DNA from: UBA1161 sp002311745
Lineage (GTDB): Bacteria; Planctomycetota; Phycisphaerae; Tepidisphaerales; Tepidisphaeraceae
Direction of reading: 5' to 3'
NCBI GenBank assembly: GCA_050018415.1
Contig: JBEKAB010000009.1
Location: 1 to 64,000, forward strand
Length of the DNA stretch: 64,000 bases
Shown: positions 23,499 through 31,622 of the stretch, one piece after another
How positions within the stretch are numbered: position 1 is the first letter of the stretch
How the letters are laid out: the number at the start of each line of letters is the position of its first letter
Notes under the pieces: model-generated
Database searches by the model: none
Told to the model about the DNA's origin: nothing
What the model saw: the letters and a program-made list of their open reading frames with translations, nothing else
Translations under genes and position numbers: made by a program

Positions 23499-25070
23499 TC
23501 AGGTGGAGATCGGTTCGGCGCTTTCGACGGCCGCGGCCTCACTGGCCTCGTTGGCTTCCTGCTGCATCCGCCACAGAACGTGCAGGCTGTTGAATCCAAC
23601 GTAAAAATATCCGCCGGCGAAAATGCACAGAAACGGCACGCTGCTGACGCAGAAATCGTAGTACAGGCTGATGAAGATCCAACAGGACATGTAGATGCCG
23701 AAGGCGATCTCGATGATGGGCAGGCCCAGGCGGCGCAGCGTCAGTACGCTTGGGTTGCGCCAGCTCCGCTTCGCCAAGCCGGTCACGCCGTATTTCTGCG
23801 TGCGCACAAATTCGCTGGGCGTTCGCCGGATCGCGCCCCAGATCGCCTCCAAAACCGCCATGGCGTTGTTCAGGCTCACCCCCACGCCCAGGGCCATCAG
23901 CATCGGCATGTACAGCAGCGCCTTCCAGCCCGCCCCCGCGCCCAACAGCTCGCGCTGGCTGAAGATGAAAAACGTCGTTGCCGAGCAGGTCGCCAGGATG
24001 AACAGGCTCACGGCAAACAGCGGCTGTCCCCACGTAGTAGCATGTGTCTTCAGCGGGCTGTAGAAACTCAAAAATGCCGGGTACATCAGCACCGTCAGCA
24101 CCACCATCAGCACGTACACGATCGTGTTGGTCAGATGGAAAAATGCCTCGGTCTTGATCCGCAGGGGCAGATGCTTGGAGCGCAGGACTTTGGGCAGGAG
24201 CTTGATCGCCGTCTGGCAGCTTCCCTTGGTCCAGCGGTGCGCCTGCTGTTTGAACCCGATCATCTCCGGCGGCAGCTCCGCCGGGGCGCAGAACTGCGGC
24301 AGATAGACGAACTGCCACCCCTTGAGCTGCGCCCGGTAGCTCAGATCCAGGTCCTCGGTCAGCGTATCGTGCTCCCAGCCGCCGGCGTCCTCGATGGTTT
24401 TTCGCCGCCACACGCCCGCCGTGCCGTTGAAATGCATGAACCGCCCGCTGCGATTGCGCGCGGTGTGTTCGATGACAAAATGCCCGTCCAGAAAGATCGC
24501 CTGGCTCTTGGTCAACATCGACGCGTCGCGGTTGAGGTGATCCCAGCGCACCTGCACCAAGCCGACTTTCGGGTCGGTGAAATAATCCACCACGTTGTAG
24601 AGGATGTCGCGCGGCGGCACGAAGTCGGCGTCGAAGATGACGATGAACTCCCCGTTGGCCTGCTTCAGCCCCTCCGCCAGCGCCCCGGCCTTGTACCCGA
24701 TGCGGTTGTCCCGATGCAGGTATTTGACCGGATACCCCTTGGCCGCCCAATGCGCGCACGCCTTGCGGGCAATCTCCGCCGAGTGGTCCGTGCTGTCGTC
24801 CAGCACCTGTATCTCTATTTTCTCCCGGGGATAATCGATGCGGCAGGCGGCCTCGATGATCCGCCGCGCCACCATGTCCTCGTTGTACATCGGCAGCTGC
24901 ACCGTCACCCGCGGCAGCTCCGCAAACTGCCCCTGGGGCTTGTATCGGTCGTGCCGATGCCTCAGATACAGATACACCAAAATGTATCGATGCAGACCGT
25001 AGATCGCGATCAAGGCTAAGACGGCGATGTAAACATACACCACCAGCGTGTCAGAGTAGCGTTCCCACAT
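23499..25070 (-). CDS. Family 2 processive glycosyltransferase (cellulose synthase/glucomannan-like)
   Basis: 523 residues with one N-terminal membrane span, a GT-A catalytic domain and four or five C-terminal spans, the layout of CslA/BcsA-type membrane synthases. The motifs are visible: QVLDDSTDHS (UDP binding), IFDADFVPP (DxD), DLDLSYRAQLKGW (catalytic TED-like Asp) and QAHRWTKG (QxxRW), which marks processive enzymes. It would polymerise a hexose and pass it across the membrane. No PilZ or cellulose-operon partner lies next to it, so the polymer is unknown. Confidence 0.85.
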   Translation of the reverse strand: MWERYSDTLVVYVYIAVLALIAIYGLHRYILVYLYLRHRHDRYKPQGQFAELPRVTVQLPMYNEDMVARRIIEAACRIDYPREKIEIQVLDDSTDHSAEIARKACAHWAAKGYPVKYLHRDNRIGYKAGALAEGLKQANGEFIVIFDADFVPPRDILYNVVDYFTDPKVGLVQVRWDHLNRDASMLTKSQAIFLDGHFVIEHTARNRSGRFMHFNGTAGVWRRKTIEDAGGWEHDTLTEDLDLSYRAQLKGWQFVYLPQFCAPAELPPEMIGFKQQAHRWTKGSCQTAIKLLPKVLRSKHLPLRIKTEAFFHLTNTIVYVLMVVLTVLMYPAFLSFYSPLKTHATTWGQPLFAVSLFILATCSATTFFIFSQRELLGAGAGWKALLYMPMLMALGVGVSLNNAMAVLEAIWGAIRRTPSEFVRTQKYGVTGLAKRSWRNPSVLTLRRLGLPIIEIAFGIYMSCWIFISLYYDFCVSSVPFLCIFAGGYFYVGFNSLHVLWRMQQEANEASEAAAVESAEPIST

Positions 25071-25295
25071 GGTGCGATCGCGTAGCGTCGGTGTCAGACT
25101 TGGCCATTATTCAGTTCTCATTAGACAGCCAAGTACCCGGCTTGTTGCGGCCCAAGGACATGTTTTGCCTTTCCACGGCCGCTTGCCTTCCCCCCAGGGG
25201 GATGCAGGCAAGACAAAGATTCTAAGGGAGCCGGCGGATGACTGTCAACAAGGTCCTGATTCTTCAACACTTACAAAAAGCATCCCAAAATGCGA

Positions 25296-25358
25296 AAAAG
25301 CCCGTGCTCAAGGATGAACGCGAGCTTTTTGCGCCCTAACCGCAAGTTCTTGCGGCCG
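25296..25358 (-). terminator. Terminator region of the ribosomal alpha operon
   Basis: On the minus strand the rplQ stop is followed by the hairpin CCGCAAG-AA-CTTGCGG, then by a second weaker hairpin flanked by AAAAAGC and GCTTTTT. The rest of 25071-25295 holds no recognisable gene. Confidence 0.55.
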
Positions 25359-25359
25359 G

Positions 25360-25959
25360 TTATGCTTTGCCCTGGTCCGCAGGCGGCTGCGCTGACGCGG
25401 CCTTTGGCTCGCTCTGCGGCCCGCCGGCCGCCTCCGCCGCCGCCTCTTGGGCGTCTTGCTCCTTCGTCTTCTTCAACGCCCGCGATGCAAACTGATGCCG
25501 CCGCTCGCTACGCTTGCGACGCAGTCCGGCGCTGCGCCGGATCGTCCCTCGCGGCGCCGATTTCTCCGTCAACAACTGCAAGAGCACCAGGCTCCCGCCG
25601 TCGCCGATCCGGTAGTCGCTCAGCTTGATGATCCGCGTGTACCCCCCGTGACGGTCCGCAAACTGCGGGGCAATCTCTTTGAACAGCTTCTGCACCACCG
25701 TCTGCCCGGTGAACTCCTGATCTTCATCGGTCAACCGCCGGTCCCGCAAAATCGCCGTGACGCGCCGCCGGGCATTGACGCTGTCGTTCCGCGCCAGGGC
25801 GATCAGCTTCTCGGCCATCGCCTTCACTTCCTGCGCCCGCGGCAACGTGGTGCGTACCTGCCCGTGCTCGAACAGGCTCTGCACCAAGTTGCGGCGCAGC
25901 GACGTGCGATGCTCCGTATCGCGGCTGAGCTGGCGCCCGAACATCCTGTGACGACTCAT
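25360..25959 (-). CDS. rplQ: 50S ribosomal protein L17
   Basis: 199 residues from the ATG at 25959 (GGAG 7 nt upstream). The L17 core MSRHRMFGRQLSRDTEHR ... SLFEHGQVRTTLPRAQEVK is clear. Compared with the usual 115-130 residues, the protein has a C-terminal extension of about 60-70 residues rich in Ala, Glu and Pro (TKEQDAQEAAAEAAGGP), like the tail on RpoA encoded next to it. It is the last gene of the alpha operon and lines the peptide-exit side of the 50S subunit. Confidence 0.95.
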   Translation of the reverse strand: MSRHRMFGRQLSRDTEHRTSLRRNLVQSLFEHGQVRTTLPRAQEVKAMAEKLIALARNDSVNARRRVTAILRDRRLTDEDQEFTGQTVVQKLFKEIAPQFADRHGGYTRIIKLSDYRIGDGGSLVLLQLLTEKSAPRGTIRRSAGLRRKRSERRHQFASRALKKTKEQDAQEAAAEAAGGPQSEPKAASAQPPADQGKA

Positions 25960-26010
25960 GGCACTCTCCTGCAAATCCTCGGGCGGGCCAACCGCCTCTG
26001 CGGCCGTGCG

Positions 26011-27123
26011 CTACTGCCCAGCAGCGTCTTCCGCGGCACTGGGCTCAGGCTCCTCCGCCGGCGGCTCGGCGGCCGACGCCGCCTCTTCGCCCGCCGCGGC
26101 GCCACCCGCCGCCATCGCCGCCGCCGCCTCCAGGTCCATCCCCAGGCTCAATCCCAAATCCGCCAGCTTACGCTTCACTTCCCGCAAACTCGTCTTCCCG
26201 AAACTTCGCACTTTCAGCAAATCCGCATCCGCCTTCTTCACCAAGTCGCGCACCGACGCGATCTTGGCCGACTCCAGGCAGTTGTTCGCCCGCACGGACA
26301 GATCCAGCTCCTGGATCGTCATGTTCAGCTTCTGTTGCAGGTCCGGATCGATCATCGCCTTGTTGGCGTCCCGCAGAGCGGCGACCGCCTCGTCGTTGGC
26401 CGTCTCCGTTCCCAGCTCAAAGTACTGCACGAACGGGTTCAGGTGCTTGCGGAGAATCTTGCTGGCCTCGACCAGCGCCATCTCCGGCGACACCGTCCCG
26501 TTGGTCCAGATTTCCAAGATCAGCCGGTCGTAGTCCGTCTTTTGACCCACGCGGGCATCCTCCGTGCTGTAGCGCACGCGCGTTACCGGCGAATAAATGC
26601 TGTCCACCGCGATCAGCCCGATTTCCTGCTCCTCGATGTCGGCGATGTTCTCCGCCGCCGTCACGTACCCGCGGCCCTTGGAGACCGTCAGCGCCATCTC
26701 AAAATCCACGTCCTCCGTCAGCGTGGCGATCACCAGGTCCTTGTTGACGATGGTGATGGCCGGATCGGCTTGGATCATCGCCCCCGTCACCGCCCCGGCG
26801 TGGTTGGCCACCAGCTTCATCTCCTTGTCATCGTCGCTGTCCAGCTTCACCACCAGGCTCTTGACGTTCAGGATGATGTCGGTCACGTCCTCCATGACCC
26901 CGGGCAGGCTGGAGAATTCGTGTTCGGCTCCTTTGAGGCGGATGTGCGTCACCGCCGCCCCCTCCAGCGACGACAGCAAAATACGCCGCAGGCTGTTGCC
27001 CACCGTCGTCCCGAAGCCGCGCTCAAACGGCTCGGCAACGAACTTGGCGTAGGTCTCCGTCGAAACCATCTCGTCGCGAACCACGCGCGACGGCAATTCC
27101 AAACCGCGCCAACGAATTCTCAT
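26011..27123 (-). CDS. rpoA: DNA-directed RNA polymerase alpha subunit
   Basis: 370 residues. The N-terminal assembly domain contains ERGFGTTVGNSLRRILLSSL and the C-terminal domain ELDLSVRANNCLESAKI and SFGKTSLREVKRKLADLGL, which bind UP elements and activators. The protein exceeds the common 315-340 residues because of an Ala/Glu/Pro-rich tail (about the last 40 residues, ending AAEDAAGQ). It sits between rpsK and rplQ as in most bacteria, but without rpsD upstream. Confidence 0.97.
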   Translation of the reverse strand: MRIRWRGLELPSRVVRDEMVSTETYAKFVAEPFERGFGTTVGNSLRRILLSSLEGAAVTHIRLKGAEHEFSSLPGVMEDVTDIILNVKSLVVKLDSDDDKEMKLVANHAGAVTGAMIQADPAITIVNKDLVIATLTEDVDFEMALTVSKGRGYVTAAENIADIEEQEIGLIAVDSIYSPVTRVRYSTEDARVGQKTDYDRLILEIWTNGTVSPEMALVEASKILRKHLNPFVQYFELGTETANDEAVAALRDANKAMIDPDLQQKLNMTIQELDLSVRANNCLESAKIASVRDLVKKADADLLKVRSFGKTSLREVKRKLADLGLSLGMDLEAAAAMAAGGAAAGEEAASAAEPPAEEPEPSAAEDAAGQ

Positions 27124-27248
27124 GAGATTGCTCCTGGCGAAATCGCCTCGTGCGTCCGCCGGATCGCAGGAGTTTGCCGCCCCAACCGTTAGGGGCCATC
27201 TGTCTCCCGCCTCGCCGGACAGGACGCGTCATTGTTGTTGATTTGTTC

Positions 27249-27665
27249 TCACACCCGCCGCTTCTTCGGTGGACGGCAGCCGTTGTGCGGCAACGGCGTG
27301 ACGTCCTCAATCCCGGCAATCTTCAAACCCGCGTTCTGCAGGTTCAAAATCGCCTGCTCTCTTCCGGCGCCGGGGCCCTTCACCTTCACCTCGACTTCCA
27401 CCATCCCGGCCTTGCGGGCCTGTTGGGCGGCGTTATCGGCGGCTCTGCCGGCCGCGAACGGCGTGCTCTTGCGCGCGCCCTTGAATCCCACCGTCCCCGC
27501 CGACGCCCAGGCAATCGTCTCTCCATTGGGATCGGTGATCGTCACCATCGTGTTGTTGAACGTCGCCTGGATGTGCGCCACGCCGCGCGTCACGCCCTTG
27601 CGGATCTTCTTCTTCGCCGCGGGCTTCGCGGCGGCGGCTGCCGGGGGTTTGGCTTGCTCAGCCAT
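27249..27665 (-). CDS. rpsK: 30S ribosomal protein S11
   Basis: 138 residues from the ATG at 27665. Upstream TTG (27671) and ATG (27668) codons are in frame, but only 27665 is spaced 6 nt from AGGAG. The conserved S11 sequence HIQATFNNTMVTITDPNG and the C-terminal NGCRPPKKRRV are present. A short Ala/Pro/Lys-rich N-terminal extension (AKPPAAAAAKPAAKKKIRKG) precedes the core. It forms part of the 30S platform. Confidence 0.96.
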   Translation of the reverse strand: MAEQAKPPAAAAAKPAAKKKIRKGVTRGVAHIQATFNNTMVTITDPNGETIAWASAGTVGFKGARKSTPFAAGRAADNAAQQARKAGMVEVEVKVKGPGAGREQAILNLQNAGLKIAGIEDVTPLPHNGCRPPKKRRV

Positions 27666-27676
27666 CATCAACTCCT

Positions 27677-27746
27677 AAAAAATGATGAATGCGGAATGAT
27701 GAATGATGAATTTGATTCGTCATTCGTCATTTATCATTCGTCATTT
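27677..27746. repeat. ATTCGTCATT-type repeat inside the ribosomal operon
   Basis: The spacer between rpsM and rpsK consists of ATGATGAATG/GGAATGATGAATGATGAAT facing ATTCGTCATTCGTCATTT, ATCATTCGTCATTT, which can fold on itself. The same words recur at 43340-43490 and 48054-48084. Confidence 0.65.
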
Positions 27747-28131
27747 ACTTGCTCAGTTCCTTCACGCCCTTCTTGCCGGCGACCGTCTTGCGCGGGCCCT
27801 TGCGCGTGCGGGCATTGGACCGCGTGCGCTGCCCGCGCACCGGCAGCGACCGCCGATGCCTCGCGCCTCGATAGCTGCCGATGTCCCGCAAACGCGCCAC
27901 GTTCTGCGTCACCACGCGCCGCAACCCGCCCTCCACCAAATAATCCCGGTCGATGATCCCGATGATCTTGGCCAGCTCCTCTTCGCTCAGATCCTTGGCC
28001 CGCCGCTGCGCATCGATCCCCGCCTCTTTCAAAATAGCGCGGCTGTTGGTCCGGCCAATGCCGTACAAATAAGTCAGGCTGATCCAAATGACCTTATCCG
28101 GCGGAATGTCAACGCCCGAGATACGCGGCAT
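27745..28131 (-). CDS. rpsM: 30S ribosomal protein S13
   Basis: 128 residues, a normal length, with AAGGGAG 4 nt before the ATG. The conserved start MPRISGVDIPPDKVIWISLT, the motif YGIGRTNSRAIL, and the basic C-terminus RSLPVRGQRTRSNARTRKGP are diagnostic. It contacts the 50S subunit and P-site tRNA. It is the second gene of the rpmJ-rpsM-rpsK-rpoA-rplQ operon. Confidence 0.97.
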   Translation of the reverse strand: MPRISGVDIPPDKVIWISLTYLYGIGRTNSRAILKEAGIDAQRRAKDLSEEELAKIIGIIDRDYLVEGGLRRVVTQNVARLRDIGSYRGARHRRSLPVRGQRTRSNARTRKGPRKTVAGKKGVKELSK

Positions 28132-28175
28132 GGGGCTCCCTTGGATTTTTTATGGCTGGGAAGGCAGGAATGGCT

Positions 28176-28289
28176 TTAGCCTTGCCTTTGCTTGTGCTTC
28201 GTGTTCTTGCAGATCACCCGCACCACGCCCTTGCGGCGGACAATCTTGCAATTCTCGCAAATCCGTCTGACGCTCGCTCTCACTTTCAT
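28176..28289 (-). CDS. rpmJ: 50S ribosomal protein L36
   Basis: 37 residues, MKVRASVRRICENCKIVRRK then GVVRVICKNTKHKQRQG. The zinc-binding CxxC...C...H pattern (Cys11, Cys14, Cys27, His32) is intact, so this is the zinc-containing type. It leads the ribosomal alpha operon and has a promoter directly upstream. It is too short for many gene finders, but its sequence is unmistakable. Confidence 0.96.
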   Translation of the reverse strand: MKVRASVRRICENCKIVRRKGVVRVICKNTKHKQRQG

Positions 28290-28336
28290 GATTGCATCAC
28301 CTTGATCCACCCGGGCTTATGCCGGGAGAATCCAGG

Positions 28337-28365
28337 ATAATAGCACAAATTAACCCCCGGCTCAA
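28337..28365 (-). promoter_or_regulatory. Promoter of the ribosomal alpha operon
   Basis: On the minus strand: -35 TTGAGC (28365-28360), a 17-nt spacer and -10 TATTAT (28342-28337). Transcription would begin about 40 nt before rpmJ. A small GC-rich hairpin (CCCGGCATAAGCCCGGG) lies in the leader. Confidence 0.6.
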
Positions 28366-28401
28366 GTTTGCTTAAAACTCAAAACCGACCCCCCGGCCCC
28401 A

Positions 28402-29196
28402 TCACCTTGGCGGGCGGTTGAGGGACCAATCAAACCCCAGTTTTCCCAAGCTTTTTGCCCCATTTAGCGGGGAATCCTCGTTCGCCAGCGTCGTCAGTAC
28501 CGCCAAGAACCCCGTCGATGCGGGCGTGTCTTGGTGCCCAAACTCCTCCTGGTACTTCAGCAATATGTCGTTGACCAGGGCCGCATCGCCCTGCCGCACC
28601 ACCGCGCGCGGATCGCCCAGATACACGCGCGCCTGGTCCACCAGCTGCGCATCCAATACCGCCCCGTCGTACGGCGTGTTCCGCAGCGGCGGGCAAGAAT
28701 GGGCGCAGAAATTCAACGCGAAATAGATGCGCAGGTCGGGGCATTGCTCGGCCAATTGCGCCGCGATCTGATCCACGCTCATGGCCTTGCCGCCGACGAG
28801 AAAGGGATCGGGCATCTTCGGCCCAACCGCCGCCGGATAAGAGTGCCGCATCACCCAGTACATGCACAGGGCATTGTGCGCGTTGATCCAATACGCCCAG
28901 CGGTCGCGAGGGGTGGCAAACAGGTCGGGCCGATTGTCGGGAGAAGCCGCGGCGATCAGGCCGACGAACTTCACCAGCCGGTCGCGGATCTCGCCGTCGT
29001 TGGTTTGCAGCAAATCCCACCGCACGTAACCGTCGGGCGTGACCACCTTGGCCAGCACCGCGCCATAATCGTCGTAGCTGAACGCGATCAGGGGCTGATC
29101 CAGCTTGGGCGGTTTGAGCGGATCCTTCGATGCGCACCCCAGGAGGGCGGCGATGCCCATGAACCCCAACCACAAGCCGGCCGTACGCCTAATCAT
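28402..29196 (-). CDS. DUF547 lipoprotein
   Basis: 264 residues from the ATG at 29196, which overlaps the dapB stop (ATGA). The N-terminus has a lipobox, ALLGCAS, after a hydrophobic stretch. The DUF547 core is visible: RWAYWINAHNALCMYWV, KAMSVDQIAAQLA, LRIYFALNFCAHSCPPL and LVNDILLKYQEEFG. DUF547 proteins are extracytoplasmic and of unknown function; a papain-like fold has been proposed for the family. Coupling to dapB/thrC is positional only. Confidence 0.83.
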   Translation of the reverse strand: MIRRTAGLWLGFMGIAALLGCASKDPLKPPKLDQPLIAFSYDDYGAVLAKVVTPDGYVRWDLLQTNDGEIRDRLVKFVGLIAAASPDNRPDLFATPRDRWAYWINAHNALCMYWVMRHSYPAAVGPKMPDPFLVGGKAMSVDQIAAQLAEQCPDLRIYFALNFCAHSCPPLRNTPYDGAVLDAQLVDQARVYLGDPRAVVRQGDAALVNDILLKYQEEFGHQDTPASTGFLAVLTTLANEDSPLNGAKSLGKLGFDWSLNRPPR

Positions 29197-29984
29197 TTTA
29201 ACCCCAGCACATCCGCCATGCTGTAACGTCCCGGCTTCTGTTTGACCAGCCACGCCGCCGCCCGCAGGGCGCCGTGCGCGAACGTATCGCGGTTGGTCGC
29301 GGCGTGGGCCAGTTCCAGCCGCTCGCCCAGGGCCGCGAAGCTGACGACGTGTTTACCCACCTCGTCCCCCAAGCGCAGCGAATGAATGCCGATCTGCCCG
29401 CGCTGCCGCGTCGCGTCGGCGCCGCGGCGGCCGTAAACCAGGGCCTTTGGGGTCTTGCCCGTGGCCTTGAGGATCGCCTCCGCCAGGGCCGCCGCCGTGC
29501 CGCTGGGCGCGTCCTTTTTGAAGCGGTGATGCGCCTCGACGATCTCCACGTCGTAGTCATCCCCGAGCTTTTGGGCCACTTGGGCCACCAGCCTGAGCAG
29601 CAGATTCACCCCCACGCTGGTGTTGGGCGCTTGCAGGATGGGGATATGTCCCGCGGCCACGTCGATGGCGGCGTGGTCCTTCTCCGCCAAGGCGGTCGTG
29701 CCGATCACCATGGCGATCCCGCGGTCCCGGCACGTCTTGAGCCAGTGCCGCGTCGCCGCCGGCGTCGTGAAATCCACCAGCACATCCGGCGTGGGCCGAA
29801 GATCGAACGTGATCGGCAATCCGATGTTTCCAATCCCCGCGATTTCCCCCGCGTCTTTGGAAATCTGCTCGCAATCCGGCCGATCGATCGCCGCCACCAA
29901 TTCAAACGCCTTGTCCTGCTTTGCCAGCGCCACCAAACGCATGCCCATCCGCCCGCACGCCCCGGTGATTGCCAATTTAATCAT
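29193..29984 (-). CDS. dapB: 4-hydroxy-tetrahydrodipicolinate reductase
   Basis: 263 residues, the standard size. The N-terminal Rossmann motif GACGRMGMR binds NAD(P)H. The substrate-binding and catalytic segment HHRFKKDAPSGTA is intact (His pair, Lys and SGT). It reduces 4-hydroxytetrahydrodipicolinate to tetrahydrodipicolinate in lysine and diaminopimelate synthesis. It overlaps thrC by 4 nt, so two branches of the aspartate family are co-transcribed. Confidence 0.94.
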   Translation of the reverse strand: MIKLAITGACGRMGMRLVALAKQDKAFELVAAIDRPDCEQISKDAGEIAGIGNIGLPITFDLRPTPDVLVDFTTPAATRHWLKTCRDRGIAMVIGTTALAEKDHAAIDVAAGHIPILQAPNTSVGVNLLLRLVAQVAQKLGDDYDVEIVEAHHRFKKDAPSGTAAALAEAILKATGKTPKALVYGRRGADATRQRGQIGIHSLRLGDEVGKHVVSFAALGERLELAHAATNRDTFAHGALRAAAWLVKQKPGRYSMADVLGLK

Positions 29985-31432
29985 CGCAACCCTCCTTGCC
30001 CCATCGCCGACAGCTTTTGCGGATCCTCCCCCAGGGCGCGGATGATCGCCATCAGATCATCCTCCACTGGAATCGGCCGATTGGACAGCTTGCCCGTCGG
30101 CTCCGAGCGGGGGGCCAGGTCCTGAACCGCTTTCATGTCGATCCCCGTGTGGTATTTCACCGTCACGTTCGGGTCCTTCAGCTCGTGGCCGGTCAGGATG
30201 CAAACCACCGTCTCATCGCGTCCGATGGTTTGCTCGTCCAGCAGCTTGTGCAGTCCCGCGACGCTGGCCGCACTGGCCGGCTCGCAACCAAATCCCCACC
30301 GCGCCACCATGGCCCGGTGTTCCAGAATCTCGTCATCGCTGACTTCCCGCGTCAGGCCATCCATCACCGCCAGGGCCCGCAAGGCCTTGGGCAGATTCAC
30401 CGGCCGGCCGATCTCGATGGCGCTGGCCACCGTGTGCGGCCGGTAGTGGGACTCGTCCATCGCCGCGTACAGCTTTTGCACCACCGAGGCATCAAACGCC
30501 CCGCCGTTCCATTTCAACCCGCGCCGGCTCACCAATTCGTTGAGCGTGTTGGCGCCGCTTGCGTTGATGACCGCCAGGCGCGGAATTTTCTTGACCAGCC
30601 CCAGGGCTTTGAGCTCGGCAAACGCCTTGCCGAACGCCGAGCAGTTGCCCAGATTTCCTCCCGGCACGATCACCCAGTCGGGGCTTTGCCAATTCAGCGC
30701 CTCCAGCACCCGGTACATGATGCTCTTTTGCCCCTCGAGCCGGAACGGATTGACGCTATTCATCAGATAGATGCCCAGGGCGGGCACATCCACGGCGATC
30801 TGGCGGATGCGCCGCAGGCAATCGTCGAAATCGCCCTGAATTTGCAGGGTCAGTGCCCCGTAATCCAGCGCCTGGCTGAGCTTGCCGAAGGCGATCTTGC
30901 CGCTGCCGATGAAGACGATCCCCTGCATCTGCGCCAAACCGGCGAACATGGCCAGCGACGCGCTGGTGTTGCCCGTCGACGCGCAGGCCACCTTGCGCGC
31001 TCCCACCATTTTGGCGTGGGTGAAGGCGGCCGTCATCCCGTTGTCCTTGAAGCTCCCGCTGGGATTCAGCCCCTCGTATTGCAGCAGCAGTTTTCCCGGA
31101 TTCATTCCCAACTGTTTGGCCAGCAGATCGGCCTGCTGCAAACAGGTGCGTCCTTCGCCGATGGTGATGATGTCGTCCTCGTTGCGGCAGAACGGCAGCA
31201 GTTCGCGGAAGCGCCACACGCCGGAAAAATCCAGCCGTCCTTCCACGCCGATCCCCTTGGTGCTCCAACGATGCTCGAAGCCGTCCAGGCTCTTGATCGC
31301 CGGCAGTTTCCCCCAGTCGTATTCGACATCGACCAGACTTCCGCACCGCCGGCAGGCGACGATCACTTCCTCCACCCCGTAAGTCGCTCCACAGGCGGGG
31401 TTGATGCATTTCTGATACGCGGCGGGAGTCAT
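29981..31432 (-). CDS. thrC: Threonine synthase
   Basis: 483 residues. An N-terminal zinc-ribbon-like segment (Cys9, Cys14, Cys27, Cys30) is followed by a fold-type II PLP domain. The PLP lysine is Lys129 in NPSGSFKDNGM, and CASTGNTSASLAM binds the cofactor phosphate. It converts O-phosphohomoserine to threonine. It is the first gene of thrC-dapB-DUF547. The start lies just beyond a long inverted-repeat element (31452-31545), which therefore occupies the likely promoter or leader region. Confidence 0.92.
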   Translation of the reverse strand: MTPAAYQKCINPACGATYGVEEVIVACRRCGSLVDVEYDWGKLPAIKSLDGFEHRWSTKGIGVEGRLDFSGVWRFRELLPFCRNEDDIITIGEGRTCLQQADLLAKQLGMNPGKLLLQYEGLNPSGSFKDNGMTAAFTHAKMVGARKVACASTGNTSASLAMFAGLAQMQGIVFIGSGKIAFGKLSQALDYGALTLQIQGDFDDCLRRIRQIAVDVPALGIYLMNSVNPFRLEGQKSIMYRVLEALNWQSPDWVIVPGGNLGNCSAFGKAFAELKALGLVKKIPRLAVINASGANTLNELVSRRGLKWNGGAFDASVVQKLYAAMDESHYRPHTVASAIEIGRPVNLPKALRALAVMDGLTREVSDDEILEHRAMVARWGFGCEPASAASVAGLHKLLDEQTIGRDETVVCILTGHELKDPNVTVKYHTGIDMKAVQDLAPRSEPTGKLSNRPIPVEDDLMAIIRALGEDPQKLSAMGQGGLR

Positions 31433-31451
31433 GCGCTGACAAATTAACCAA

Positions 31452-31545
31452 GGAAGTTGCTAGTTGCTAGTTGCTGGTTGCTAGAAAAAACGCCGATGCC
31501 CGCCTCGACCCTCTAGCAACTCGCAACCAGCAACCAGCAACTTCC
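31452..31545. repeat. Long palindromic GTTGCTAG element, complete copy
   Basis: The left arm (31452-31484, GGAAGTTGCTAGTTGCTAGT...) and right arm (31513-31545, ending CAACCAGCAACTTCC) are near-perfect inverted copies of 33 nt around a 28-nt unique loop. Each arm is made of four 7-nt units of the type GTTGCTA/GTTGCTG. The same element occurs at 47948-48052 and, translated, inside pseudopilin genes. Confidence 0.85.
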
Positions 31546-31583
31546 TCCCATCTTTCAATATTTTCGAAACTTCCAATAGCTCG

Positions 31584-31611
31584 TTGGCCACCGCCGGCAT
31601 GTCCCTATAAT
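31584..31611 (+). promoter_or_regulatory. Promoter of the polyprenyl synthase gene
   Basis: TTGGCC (31584-31589), a 16-nt spacer and TATAAT (31606-31611). With initiation near 31618 the 5' leader would be only about 5 nt, so the mRNA is nearly leaderless. No ribosome-binding site is seen before the ATG, which agrees. Confidence 0.55.
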
Positions 31612-31622
31612 CGCCAAATTCC

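Noticed and set aside
25447..27192. 581-codon plus-strand frame across rplQ and rpoA
   Set aside because: Antisense shadow of two certain ribosomal-operon genes.
27124..27248. Expected rpsD gene between rpsK and rpoA
   Set aside because: Only 125 nt are available and none encodes S4; the gene must be elsewhere.
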